A stretch of 64,000 nucleotides of DNA, from assembly GCA_002270565.1 (NCBI GenBank), contig NQMI01000003.1, positions 964,876 through 1,028,875 on the forward strand, in the 5' to 3' direction. This document shows, piece after piece, positions 23,275 through 34,937 of the stretch. The notes under the pieces were generated by a model that searched no databases, had not been told where the DNA came from, and was given only the letters and a program-made list of their open reading frames with translations. Positions within the stretch are counted from its first letter, which is position 1. Each line of letters begins with the position of its first letter. Position numbers and translations under genes: made by a program. This DNA is from Stenocarpella maydis (Eukaryota; Ascomycota; Sordariomycetes; Diaporthales; Diaporthaceae).

Positions 23275-26160
23275 CTGTGAGCTTGTGGCCGGCCGGAGCC
23301 ACAGCGGCACAAGACATGAATTGGGCCATGTACATATAAGATTTTAGGTGGAAAGGCTATGTGCTGGCAAGCGGTGCTGGCAAGCGGTGCTGGGCCCTTG
23401 GCCCTTTTGGCTTGTCCGATCAAGATCCCCCCACACGTCTGTGCCGTTTGCGCAGAGGGCCGAGCACGGCGCAAAAAACAGGCAGGTAGTTATCTCTGTG
23501 ATGGGCACTTACACTTGGGACTGTCTGCATAGTGGCCGCTGGGAATTATGTGTACGAGCCGCAGCCGTAAGAAAGGGGCGGGGACGAAGGGGATCGGGGG
23601 TTCGGACCGGTCGTGATTCGCATCGTCATTGCATTATTTGGATGGATGCGAAGGGGTCGGTTGCGAGGCCCAGGCAATTGCGGGATTGCAGGTCGAGGTG
23701 CAAGTCCAGGTCGAGGTTGTTGAAGGGGGCCGGCGAGGAGTGGTGGTGGGTGACAGGAAGGTGGTTCTGCGAACAATTAATGCTGGTGTCCCAGATGGCA
23801 GGCCGTCTGAAGATTGGCTGTGTCAGCGGTTGCAGTGTGGACCACGGCAGGAGGAGGGCGAGACAAGAAACAATGCAAGCAATGCAGTGTACTGTACGAT
23901 GCCGGGGAACAGCAGCTGGCACTGGGATGCCCACATGGGAAAGACAGCTTACTGGCTGGGAGGGTCTGCGGACGTGGGTAATGTGTAGATGGCGGGTTTA
24001 TGCGCAGTGCCAGGAGTGACAAGAGAAGAGGGGGGGAGGGGCGACGTTTGACACTTTGACAGGGCGAAGACCGAATTGGGAAAAGAAATACAAAAGAGAG
24101 ACACGACAAGAGAAAACAAAGCGAGCGAGGGGGGGATGGTGGAAAATGAGAAGCGAAGGTGGAGGTGAGAGGAAGGGTGTCGGAGACAAGACAAAGCAGA
24201 CCCGGCCTGAGGAAGGAGGACAGCAGCAGCGGCGGGGCGGCGGGGCGCGGTGGGGGAGGGGTGACGGGTGAGATAGGGAACAACCCAAACCTGGGAGAGA
24301 CACAGAGGGGGGGAGATAGTGTACCGCGGGCGATGCAGAGGTCGAGACCGAAGGCAGAGGTAGATGTGAGGTTGAGCCAGGTACAAAAAAGGTACGTACA
24401 GGCAGGCGAACAAGAGGTGGTACTTGGGCTATGTACTCGGCGGTCTATGTACGGATACAGCAGGGCCCGAGCGTCGAGTGGGAGTGGTGTAAATACGTCG
24501 CGCAAGGCAAGGCAAAAGAGCCAGGCCAGGCCAGGCCAGGGAAGGGAAGTAAGTAGGTGGGTAGTGTAAGTGCAGGCAGGGAATGCAGAGCAAAGGGAAG
24601 CCCGCAGGGAATGGAGACTGGTCACCGGCAAGAGTGGGCCCAGATCCGGATCCTACTACACGCACCACTGCCGCTTTTACCTAACTTGTTCCGTGGCTGA
24701 AAGAACAACACGGGGGGTTGGGGGGGTTGAGATGGATCAACTGAGCTTGACGAGATGGGATGGGTTGTATGGAAGGATGGGTCAGATGGAGAGGGCCATT
24801 GGGGTTGTTCCTCTGTTGTTGTGGGTGTTTGTTCTCTTTCTCCCTCTCCCCCTCTTTTTGTCATGTAATCTCGTGAGTCGTGTTTTCTGGTGTTGTAATT
24901 TGACGTACAAGAAAGGGAGTGGTACCACCGGTTTGTTGTTGTGGCCAGGCGTGTCCCGATATACACAATAGAGAGGCCTCAAGAGAGAGAGAGAGGGAAA
25001 TGGCGAGGGCGATTTCGCCCCGAGCCGAGTCAATTCGACAAGTTGAGTTTTGAGCCCGAGTCCAAGCCAGTCGAGTCTCAGTCGAGGTCAAGGCAGGTCT
25101 GTCTGACTGGCTGGCTGGACGTCAGAAGAGGAGGCAGTCGACCGGACAGGACTGGACAAGCTGCATCTTTGGTTTTTGGACGAGCGTGTAATTTTTCTTC
25201 TTTTTTTTTCCCCCTTCCCCCTTTCTGTTTGGAATCCATCGACTTTCCCGCGTTCCTTGAATGTATCCTCCCAGCTGCAGCCCGTCGTGCAGGCTAGCCT
25301 GTCTTAGAAAGTGCCCCAGATACCAAGGCACGTTGGCCGTGGGCGCCAATGCAAAGCAGCAAACTGACGCACACTGCCATGTACTCCGTATACTACCCAC
25401 GCAGAGGACCGCCATGGCAATTCTGTGTTCCATACCCAGGTACCTGTATTATTACTACCATGATTTTATATCACCACGACAGGGAACCAGGGCCACACCA
25501 AGACGCGGTGCTTGCCATTGCCTACACGACTTTGGAACTCGGTGCGTTTCTCTGTGAGGTCTTGTCTTCCGCTCTGGCCCCGTGTCTGCTTCTTGTTGCC
25601 CTCACAGTGAACGTCTGGGCAGGTTTTTATGCGGATTTTTTTCCCCTTCGTTTTTCTTCTCCCCCCCCCCCCCCCTATCTGTGTGTTTGTGAGAGTCGGC
25701 ATCCTGAAGGACGCGGGAGTGGAGCGAATGTACTTCTTGCGCACAAGGACGAACCGGGGTAGTGCCATGTTGGCTTGCTGGCTGGCCTGGGGAGCGCCCG
25801 GTCGCAGGAGCCAGGGCAGAAGTAGCCCCCTGCGTCTCGGGCCTTTGATACCATCCATCTCGTCACCCCAGCCCGAGCAAAAACAAGGTACAGAGGTACT
25901 TATACTAGTATTCCTTACACACACAACAAAATTGTCGGACCAAGTCATCAAGTCAACAACCTTGGAGACAGCACCATCCCCAGAGGGGCAGGAAGCTCGC
26001 TGCCTCCCGATACCACCACCCCCCCCCCACCGCCCCGGCTTTGCACTCGCCATACCTTCATCGCTGCCTCTTCTCTCTATGTCTCAGCATCTCGGTGTCT
26101 CGCTGAGCACGCCTGCTGAAGGTGACTAGTACCACTCTCAACTCTCAGGTACGGTACGGC

Positions 26161-26190
26161 GGTGCGGAACGGTGCGGAACGGTGCGGAAC
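26161..26190. repeat. Three tandem copies of a 10-bp unit
   Basis: GGTGCGGAAC repeated three times without mismatch, followed by a partial fourth copy (GGTACG). It lies about 55 bp from the 15-bp tandem repeat. Confidence 0.9.
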
Positions 26191-26243
26191 GGTACGCACC
26201 AAACAAAGGGCTGTCGACTCTCTCTCGCATGCCCGTATAGCCT

Positions 26244-26348
26244 CATCAGCATCAAGGACATCAGCATCAAGGACATCAGCATCAAGGACATCAGCATCAA
26301 GGACATCAGCATCAAGGACATCAGCATCAAGGACATCAGCATCAAGGA
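26244..26348. repeat. Seven perfect tandem copies of a 15-bp unit
   Basis: Unit CATCAGCATCAAGGA, seven copies with no mismatch. Because 15 is divisible by three, the array stays open in several frames: on the plus strand as SIKDI/ISIKD-type pentapeptides, on the minus strand as LDADV/LMLMS-type pentapeptides. None of these frames has a recognisable flanking domain. Confidence 0.95.
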
Positions 26349-29300
26349 AGAGGCCCAGATCCACAACAGTCTGCATCAAGAAGCAACCATGTCCAGCCAT
26401 TTGTTTCGCGCGCTCTACCATGTGACCAAACACATCTCGGCTATCCATCACCTCCAACCTTGCCTGGCTTGCCTCGTACCTGCAACTACACTACGCCCAA
26501 CTGCGGCTAAGCAACTATAGCTGGAGTCTCTTATTGTGTAGGATGGATAATCTCAAGCTGCATCTGCAGGCAGGCCAGGCCAGGCCATCCCACGAGTGAC
26601 GACGAGACCGCCACTACCCGTCGCTCCAACAGAGACATTCCGCTAGCCGACCTGCCGGCCTGGCTCTTGTCTGTCCCAGCCTGCTTTCTGCCCCTGCGTG
26701 GCTGCGTGGCTCACCGTCTACACCGTACCTCTGAAGCCACACTAGAAACCCACAACCCACAACCCACACTGCGCGCTACATAGTACTCTTGCAGCTGCGT
26801 GCGAGTAAGACGTCGCTCACTCACGCGTCATTGTGTGGATCTCGCTGACCACCCGAGTCGCCAGGACCTGCGAGTCCGAGGGGGTGGGGAGAGGGCCACA
26901 AGTCAGGATCCAGCAATCAGGAAAGGGAGACGGACCGATCTGACCTGCATCGAAAACAACAATAGCGCCTCCCTGGCTGAGACCTATCAATTTGCTGAAA
27001 CACCAAAATTCTGATCAACCCACTGCATCGGCAATCTGCACGCAAGCTGCTAATCAATCTCGTCTGCGCCGCCTCCAGCCAGCCCACCGGGGGCACCCTG
27101 CCTCCCGGCTCGCAAGCCATGCGCCAACCTGCCTGCCAACCCGCCACAAAACCCTCCAGCAAGGTCCGTCCTAGTAGCTCGACCAGTTCGTCCACCTAAT
27201 CTACATAGTGTTGATCGCCCCGACGCATCATGCGCTGGCAGCACCAAGCCCGTGTACCTCATCAGCCCATCTCTCCTACCATCCCCATCCATTCATCCTC
27301 GCGGCGCGCCCAAGGTTTTCGACAGTCCAGCGGCACCTCAAGCGCCTCCTCTCGATTGGCCCGGACAAGGGTTTCAACCTCACTTACGACCCTGGTGCAG
27401 CTTAGGGCTGGCCAGGCCTATGTGCGTCCGTCCGAGGAAGGGGGCCCCTGGGTTGATCTCGCATCATCCTGCTCTTGTTCCCGCCGTCCTGTCCGCCACG
27501 AGAGGGCGAGTCCTGGCGGCAAGCTTGCCATGGTCCGCCCTTTTTCGGGCCTCCATGGTTTTTTAGCGCGCATGTTTGCTCTCTCGCCTGTCCGACGTCG
27601 CCGCCGTTTTTGCAACTTGCAAGGTCGCACGTGGCCCGGCGGCGTCTATCTTCGCCCGAGCGAGCCGCCCACTCACTCCTATGGTCCGCGATGCTCAAGG
27701 AGCCGGGACTTTAATCGACAGGAGCCACCTCTCTCCTGTCATCTCGGGGCATGCTCCCAAGTACAGACGATGCCTGCCTTATAGAGCAGCATCTAAGCGC
27801 TCAGCGTCGTACTCGACCGGCAGCGGCCCCAATCTGTCGGCTCGACAAACTGTACTACTAATCCCGAGCCCAAGGCTCCACGCCGGTTCCTTTGCACGCC
27901 TGTTGATGGCAAACAAACGGCATCGCAAGACAAGCCTCCCAATTCCTGATACAGTCCTAATGCAGCCAGACCTCAGTCACGTCACACCGAGGAAAAGCAA
28001 AACAAGAACAGTCAGTGTTACAAGCTCACCTCTCGAAAGAGCAAGGGGTTGTGCTCTTCACCCATCCATCTGGCACGAACATACTTTCACAACAGCCGGT
28101 ATCACCAAGATATAGTAATATTAATCATGTAACCAACGAGGCCCTGCGCAACGCTGCGAGGGATAATAAGGCCAAAAGAAGAAAAGAGTCGCTATACTAG
28201 GCCAGCTATGGTACTACCTGGCCCCTCAGCCGCGCATACGTATGGGCATTATCACTGGACCCCCAGCACATGTCTGGCTGATATGAATGGCATTGGTGCT
28301 GACAGCTTCGGTGCGCTCGCGCATAGAGCTAGCTACCACGGATTCCGGGCAGCCTGACCGAACTCCACTTTTATATCTTCAGCGTGATACGTCTCAAGGC
28401 AACAACAAGAGGCTTTCCACGATGTCAAACAGCCCCATGCCTGTCACCGTCGCATGCCTCGTCTCCATCCGTCATTAGCCCTAGTCCGGCTCAGCCCAGT
28501 CAAGGGTGGGTGTACATGGTGTCATCGACGCCCCGGCGTTGGTAGTGTAGGTGCACATCCCAGGACCGAAATGTGTGTACACGCCGCCGGCGCGGCACAA
28601 TCGACAAACAATGGACGCCACCAAACATCAGACGGCAACACTTCGAGAAGCACAAAAGGCTGGCAGGCTGAGGAAGCCAGGCTAAGAGGTGCGTAGCCTA
28701 ACATGGGCTCCCGCTTACTTACCATACCATGCGCAGGTCGCCGGCCGTAGCCCCTCTCTGCGCAGAACTCTTGCGGCGATATCCTGCGGAGTACGTATGC
28801 AGGTACTGTATGTGGCCGCCGGGAAAGGGAATTGGAGCTAAGGGAAGCTCGTTGTGGTGCGACTTTGTCACACAGGCGAAGGCTTGCGGCAGACGCCAGC
28901 AGTTGATTAGAGAGTTATCGATTGCTCAAATTGTGCCTGCTAGCATACGGGCCTCTGCCACCATGCCATCTTGCTAACGCGGCGTCTCCGGGCTGGCCGG
29001 CCATGAAGTCAAAATGACAACCAGCCAGAAATTGTGTTTGCCTCACGCAAGCCCGAGCGCGAGCAGCACCTCACAAGAGATCCGACCGATTTCGTGTGAA
29101 GATAACAAGACCCATTTACCTCTACAAGGTTTCGCCTCATATCTTGCCTTTTTCCGCCACCGATCTCAGCTAGCATTTGCCAAAGGCCTATCTATGTACG
29201 TACAGTACAGCCCGGCCGTCTCGCGCTAACAGACCCAGATCGGCAGAGCCTACATACAAGCTGTACGTGTCATGCTTGTGCAGCTGCAGCCAGGGCCCGC

Positions 29301-32300
29301 TGTTGGCATTGGCTCCCATGTGACGTGCAGGCACAGGATACACTGACACAAGTTGTCGTGAGAATAATTACCCGAATGCGGGACGCCCCTTTGATGGGCC
29401 AATTTTAATATTGCTGTTCCTTTTGTCCTTTCCATCCAAGCACGCGTTCAGAACGACCCCCGGGGTGGATGACGTCAAGGCTAGACGGAGCGTTGTGGAG
29501 AGGTGTCAAGCACGAAGTTTTTGAGGAGCAGACAGGCCGCCGTCTACGATATCTGCCGGCTTGACTTGGTTTCCCAGTCTGCCAGGGAATAATTTGCACG
29601 ACGTGGTGTCTCACCTGACTGGCAGGATAGTCATGTCTCCGATATCCTCCTTCATCGTGGGTCGGTCTCCGTACCTCTCGTTGCCGATCAATGGCGTCTT
29701 GGTCTGAGGTTGAATGAGGTTGCGGCCGCTGTGGATCTGATCTCCCCACCGGACGCATTGACACTGAGGCTGGGGTCGCAAAGCGGGGATGTCTGGGATA
29801 GCTTCCTGAATCTGACAAGCTGAAGCTCCCGCTTCCAGGATCATTTCCAGAACTTCACAGGGGGGTGGAAGTACTGTGGCTGGTGTGGTCCGTCGTCGCC
29901 TCACACCCATCTCGTCACATCTTGGTCCGCGGAATGCTGGTTCCTGGCCTGGTGCCTGGCTGCTTTCTGAGTTTGTTGAGTGCACTGGATCTGGTGAGTT
30001 TCGACTGCCCGCAGCCAGAAAATAGCCACCGCAATGACCCTTCTTCCCAAGCCGAATCAGGTGGCATGTGGACGTGCAGCGTTGAAGCGACTTTCCCAAC
30101 TAAGCTCCCGCAGCCGGCAACCAGCATCCAGCGCCGCAGCTACGGTCGTGACGACCCACCCCGGGGAAGACATCGCCATGACAACGCCAATTTATGCTTG
30201 CCTATATTCCCAGCGCCAAGGGCCCATAGGCCTTGCTGTTGTTGTTTGATCTCCTCGAGGTTCTCGGCCGTTGTGCCCTTGTTTACGAGAGCAGAAATCT
30301 GATACGGAAGGGAACGGCGATGTCCCCCCCCCCCTTGGAGCAAAGCTCAACGGTTCGGACCAGTGGCCAAAGCCCGGCCAACGCCTCTGTCCCGGATCCC
30401 GGGGCGGGGCGGGCTCAATCGCCGCCTAGCTTTTTTGCCATGCGCACAGGGAGATTGAATCAGCAGAGCAAAACCCCAGCGGAAGCTGTCGCAGGCCCTG
30501 GGCAGAGTGGTAGTCTGTGCGTGAATTGAGTTTGTGACCTCGCTGGGCTGGCCTGGCAAGGGCGTACTGGAATGTCCACCCAACAACCCGGTTTGCGGCC
30601 CATAAGCGAGCGGGAGGGACACGAAAGAAGCTTCACGAATGGGGACAAACAGCCTTCATAATGCCCTGCCCGAAAAGGCGGTCAGTTTCAGTTTCAGCCC
30701 TTTTCCACAGGCCCCAGCCCGTTCACTGGCTGCGGCGGGATATTACCATTGAGCGTCAAGACAGGAAACGGCCTGTTCCGGTCACCCTCCCCGCTCTCCA
30801 ATCGCGGCCAGCGCCCCGGTGATTGGCTCGAGTAACGTTTTGGTAGTCCCGAAAGTTTGGACGCAGGGGCCTCTTGCTGGGACCAAACAGACTGGTGCCT
30901 TTGAGCCTCATGGTGATCCAACATACACTATCAGTGTAGGGTGTGATGCTGTGGGGTGATTATAATTCTGGTGCCATACTCTCATTCCTTCCCCCCACTT
31001 CTGGCGTAGGCAGCGCTGCGCGTTCAGATGCCAAACTTAGAACACGGGTACCAACTGCAATGTTCAACCCGCAAGGATTACAAACGTTATTTCCTTTGTA
31101 CCGTTTCATCTGTCCCCACGCATCCCCACACTACATAACAGTACTTCAGGGTCACGAATGCCTCAAAACGGGGGTTGCCATCGTCGCCATCACCACCGCC
31201 GTCGCCATCGTGGCTGCCTTGAAGCTATTGCCAACCTCGATAGATCTCCCGGGCTTGATTAGCTACGGGAGGCAATTATGACTACCTGGGAGGCCGTACG
31301 CTTAGAATTTCTATTACAACCGGCTCATTCAATCTTCGCAGTGCATCAATTGTTTGTTATCAGAGGGGACATTAGTTTATATTGATAATTGCTAACAAAG
31401 TGATGTTGCCTCCGATAGGGCTGCATTCGACGCGCTGGCGATAAAGGTCATGATTCAACGTTTGTAATCCCTGCGGGTTGTTCTTTCTCGCGGTGGGGAC
31501 GGGTCGGGGTCAACACACTACAGTACTTGGTACATATTTTCGAGTGGGCAAAAAGACGATCTGGGCGAGCCCGCCATCCTCCCGCATCTATCCGAACCCC
31601 CCGCCTCTCGCAACACTAGTGCACTCGGAGGATGGTCCTGGTAATTAGTCCCCATCTGTGATGTTGCCACTTTGTGCGGGGGAGACAGCCGTCGACAACG
31701 CGCGTAGCAGGATCCCAAGGACGAAGCAGGCAGGGACGAACATCAGATGGGAAGAGGGGGCGCGCGGGGGTGGGGGCGGTCTCAGAAAAACTCCCGGCAC
31801 GTTGTTATTGATTTTCCCTTCTGTCGCGACCAGGAAGAAACAGGATGAGCAAGACCCCTGCTGTTCGAGTCACACAGAGAAGCCGGTTGGTTGCCTATCC
31901 ACCAGGGCCCCCTCAGAGGCCCGCCTTTCCCGTGGCTACATCGCTGGGACGAAGGAGGACAACATCACGAGATGTCAAAGCAGCTGCGGACTTAGGAGCT
32001 GGCGGGCTAACAAAGTCAAGTGAGTAAAACAGGGAATATCGGTCTGTCCTGTTCTCCTCGCCAGCCGAGCCACAACCAGCCGCCACGGACCACAAGCCGA
32101 GGGATGCCGTTAGCTCTGGGCAGACGCAGCTGTGAGGCTGGTGGCATGTGGTTGGCCGCATGCAGACTACGCTATGCAGTTGGGCAACGCCATTGGCTGC
32201 GCAATCCTTGGGCTGGGGAGGGGGTGGGAAGAGGAGGACGGAAGTGGCAGGCCCGAGGCCGGGGTGTCCCCGGTTCAGTCGGCGCGGAAGGAGGCAGCGC

Positions 32301-32830
32301 GCGGATGGCGAGGCCAACATGGTTCGGCGGATGACGTGAGCTTGGACGGGGGGCCGGGGACGGCGGGAGGAGGCTGGACGGAGGGGGGGGGAGGCGGGGA
32401 GGCGGGCGGGCGGGGCGATCGAGTCCGGCCGGCCCTGAGACGAGACAGTTATGGTGCGTTGTTTTTTCTTTTCTTCCTTTTTTTGTCGTCCTTTCTTTTT
32501 CTTTACTTTTCCTTCCAGCCTGGCTGGTGATCGGCGCCAACAACGGGCAGCCAGCCTTACTATGTAGGTGCTTGCGAGGAGGGCCTAGACGGCCAGGCAG
32601 TTCGGTAACTTGTCACAAAACAAAATGTGTGCGTGCGCGAGGGGAGGTCCGGCCTGGGCCTTGCCCCCTTGCACCGTGCTCCGGGCCTGCCTGCTGTTGC
32701 TGCAGCTACCATCACACCGAGCCAGATCGGGATACCACTTCCCATCTTGAGAAAAGAAGCGTGTCTGTCTGCTGCTGCGTCGTGCAGGTGACGGCATTGG
32801 TACGGTACACAAGAGAGGACACAGCAGACC

Positions 32831-32864
32831 AGGTGCAGGTGCAGGTGCAGTTGCAGTTGCAGTG
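32831..32864. repeat. Imperfect GTGCAG/TTGCAG hexamer tandem
   Basis: AGGTGC and TTGCAG hexamers follow each other about five times. It is in no supportable gene. Confidence 0.8.
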
Positions 32865-33406
32865 CGCATGCTGCAGACCACAGGTGCATGGAACCTCGGT
32901 CCCGTGGGGGGGGGGGTTGTGATCCTTCCTTCTGAGCTGAATGGAAGGATTGGAGTCCAACTGGGGAGAGACGTAGACAGACTGAATCCCGGCACGATGG
33001 CACAGCAAGCGAGGATTAAAATAGTAGCACACACGCGCCGCGCGTGGTTTTTGCATTTTGGGGTTTTTTCCCTCTCTCTCTTCCTGTTTGTTTGGGGGGG
33101 GGTCCCTCTCCTCAGGGCTAATAACATACCAAGAAACAGGTCTGGGATCTTGTGGGCTTCATCTATTATTCCCAGGGAACAGGATCCCGAGTCTCACGCT
33201 CTCAAATCATATTTGGGAAGATGTCCTTGCGTCATGTCGGCTAATAAGACAGACACATGGGTGGACTGGCCCCCATGAAGAAGCAAGATTGGCTCGGCCG
33301 TATATGCAAGCGGAGTTTTTTGTTTTCTTTTTTGCTTGTTGGTTGGCGTGCAGTAGGCTAGCGGCTGAGCCAGCGAGCCTGTCCAATCCAGTCCAGTCCA
33401 ATGTCG

Positions 33407-33468
33407 TGTTGTTGTTGTTGTTGTTGTTGTTGCTGTTTGTTGTTGTCGTCGTCGTCGTCGTCGTCGTT
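33407..33468. repeat. (GTT)n followed by (GTC)n trinucleotide microsatellite
   Basis: About seven GTT units, a short interruption (GCTGTTTGTTGTT), then seven or so GTC units. It is in no supportable gene, about 1.5 kb upstream of gcn20. Confidence 0.9.
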
Positions 33469-34937
33469 GGCCTCTTGGGGAGCTCTGTGCCGGCCCAAAG
33501 CGTGCCGATTGGCCAGCTGGGAGACGCGATGTCCCCTGGTGGACGTAAGCGAATGAGAATCCGAGGCGTCTATAGTACATGGTCATAAGAGGACGCGAGC
33601 CGCGGGTTGGCCTTTGTTTACCGGCTGGGTTGTTCCGTCGCGCCCATCGACGTTGTTGTTTTGTCCCCTAACATAACATATGTCTTGCCATTCGGGGGAC
33701 GTCTGTTTGGCTCCTACACCACACTAGTGTAGTGTCGTGCATGTGGTCTCCACCCCTGGCATTGATGGCGCCAGGAACATGTAGAGAGTCGGGCGCGATC
33801 GATAGTCGATAGTGTGCTGAATAGTCGCTTTTCAGCTTCGTACTCTGTGCTTGCTCACCTGCACGTGGAGATTGCGCCTTGACCCACGGCTTGCTATCAA
33901 ACCCGACGGGCATTACCACTGTGCCGCGCGGACAAGATGATGCCACCAGGGTTGCGTGTGTGTGGCGTTGCGCCATGCGGTGCGAGACGGAGGATGCCTT
34001 GCCCGGGGACCTTCGGTGATGTTTTCTAGAATGAACCTTGATTGCGCGGGAATAATAATGATATTGATATGTGTACGGAGTAGTAATGTGACGGGCGGGA
34101 ATAAGGGAGCCCATCTCACCCTCTGTTCATCTCGCTCAGCATTCATCTGCAAGTCAGAGAGGAACCGAGTCTGTGCTGTGCATACGGGCGTGTTTCCGGC
34201 ATGGCAGCTATGTGGCTAGACACCCTGGCAGTGGTAGTATCTCTAGGCGCATACTGTACGTGGAGTGGTGCATGCATGTTTTACACGTAATTGCAGAGAC
34301 AGAAACACGACCCCCTGGACGCCCAACCACGCCCGGGCAGGGAGATCGGTAGATCTTTATCGGACCGATCAGTGTGCGTCTGTGTGTGTGCGTGCGTTGT
34401 GTGTGTGCAAGAAAAAAAAGCTCCGAGTTGGAGATGGTGGGGCAACAAGGCTCTGGTCGAGCTTGCAGCCTCAGGCCTCATCATCATCTCCTCGTCACCC
34501 GGCCTTGGCCTCAACTCCATCCACCAGACCTGTCTCGGAAGCCAGAGTGCTCCTTGCTTCCAAGAGGCGCGCACTTGCAATACGAGGTCTCTCTCCTCGG
34601 CCGTTGGACCGTCCTGCCGCTTCGTGCATCGCTCGGGAGGGTTTTCACCACAGAGACCCACTCCTCACACTCACCAGCGTGCCAGCGCGCAGTCTGTGCA
34701 GAGACTAGACTACCAGAACTACGCACATCTGCACCGCAACAGTGACACCGGCCCATCCGTGGCGGTTTCGCCTTGAGTAGACAGACAACAACAGGTCGAC
34801 CCTTGGACCCTGGCCACCTCGACCTGTCCGCCCCTCGCCACTCGACCAGCTGGCACGCTACAACCACAACAGCAGCAACACTCACTAGCTGCTACATACC
34901 ACCACCACCCCCCCCCTCCTCCTCCTCCGCTGACGCC

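Larger units (their letters stand above)
23275..34937. other. Long gene-poor stretch, 11.7 kb
   Basis: No open frame here has a recognisable domain, and frames on both strands overlap each other. From 23.5 to 24.6 kb the minus strand is strongly pyrimidine-rich (TCTCTTTTGTATTTC-like), which fits a long 5' leader or 5'-UTR intron of the preceding minus-strand gene. The stretch includes tandem repeats at 26.16-26.35 kb, a GTGCAG-type repeat at 32831-32864, poly-C/poly-G runs, a (GTT)n(GTC)n microsatellite at 33.4 kb, and the gcn20 promoter and CT-rich leader at its right end. A gene made of many short exons could have been missed. Confidence 0.4.

Noticed and set aside
23777..24631. 284-codon minus-strand Pro/Ser/Leu-rich frame
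   Set aside because: Lies in a homopyrimidine-rich stretch; composition is explained by CT tracts, more consistent with a 5' leader.
26077..26457. 126-codon minus-strand frame with LDADV repeats
   Set aside because: Openness is a consequence of the 15-bp array; flanks show no domain and all nearby frames are equally open.
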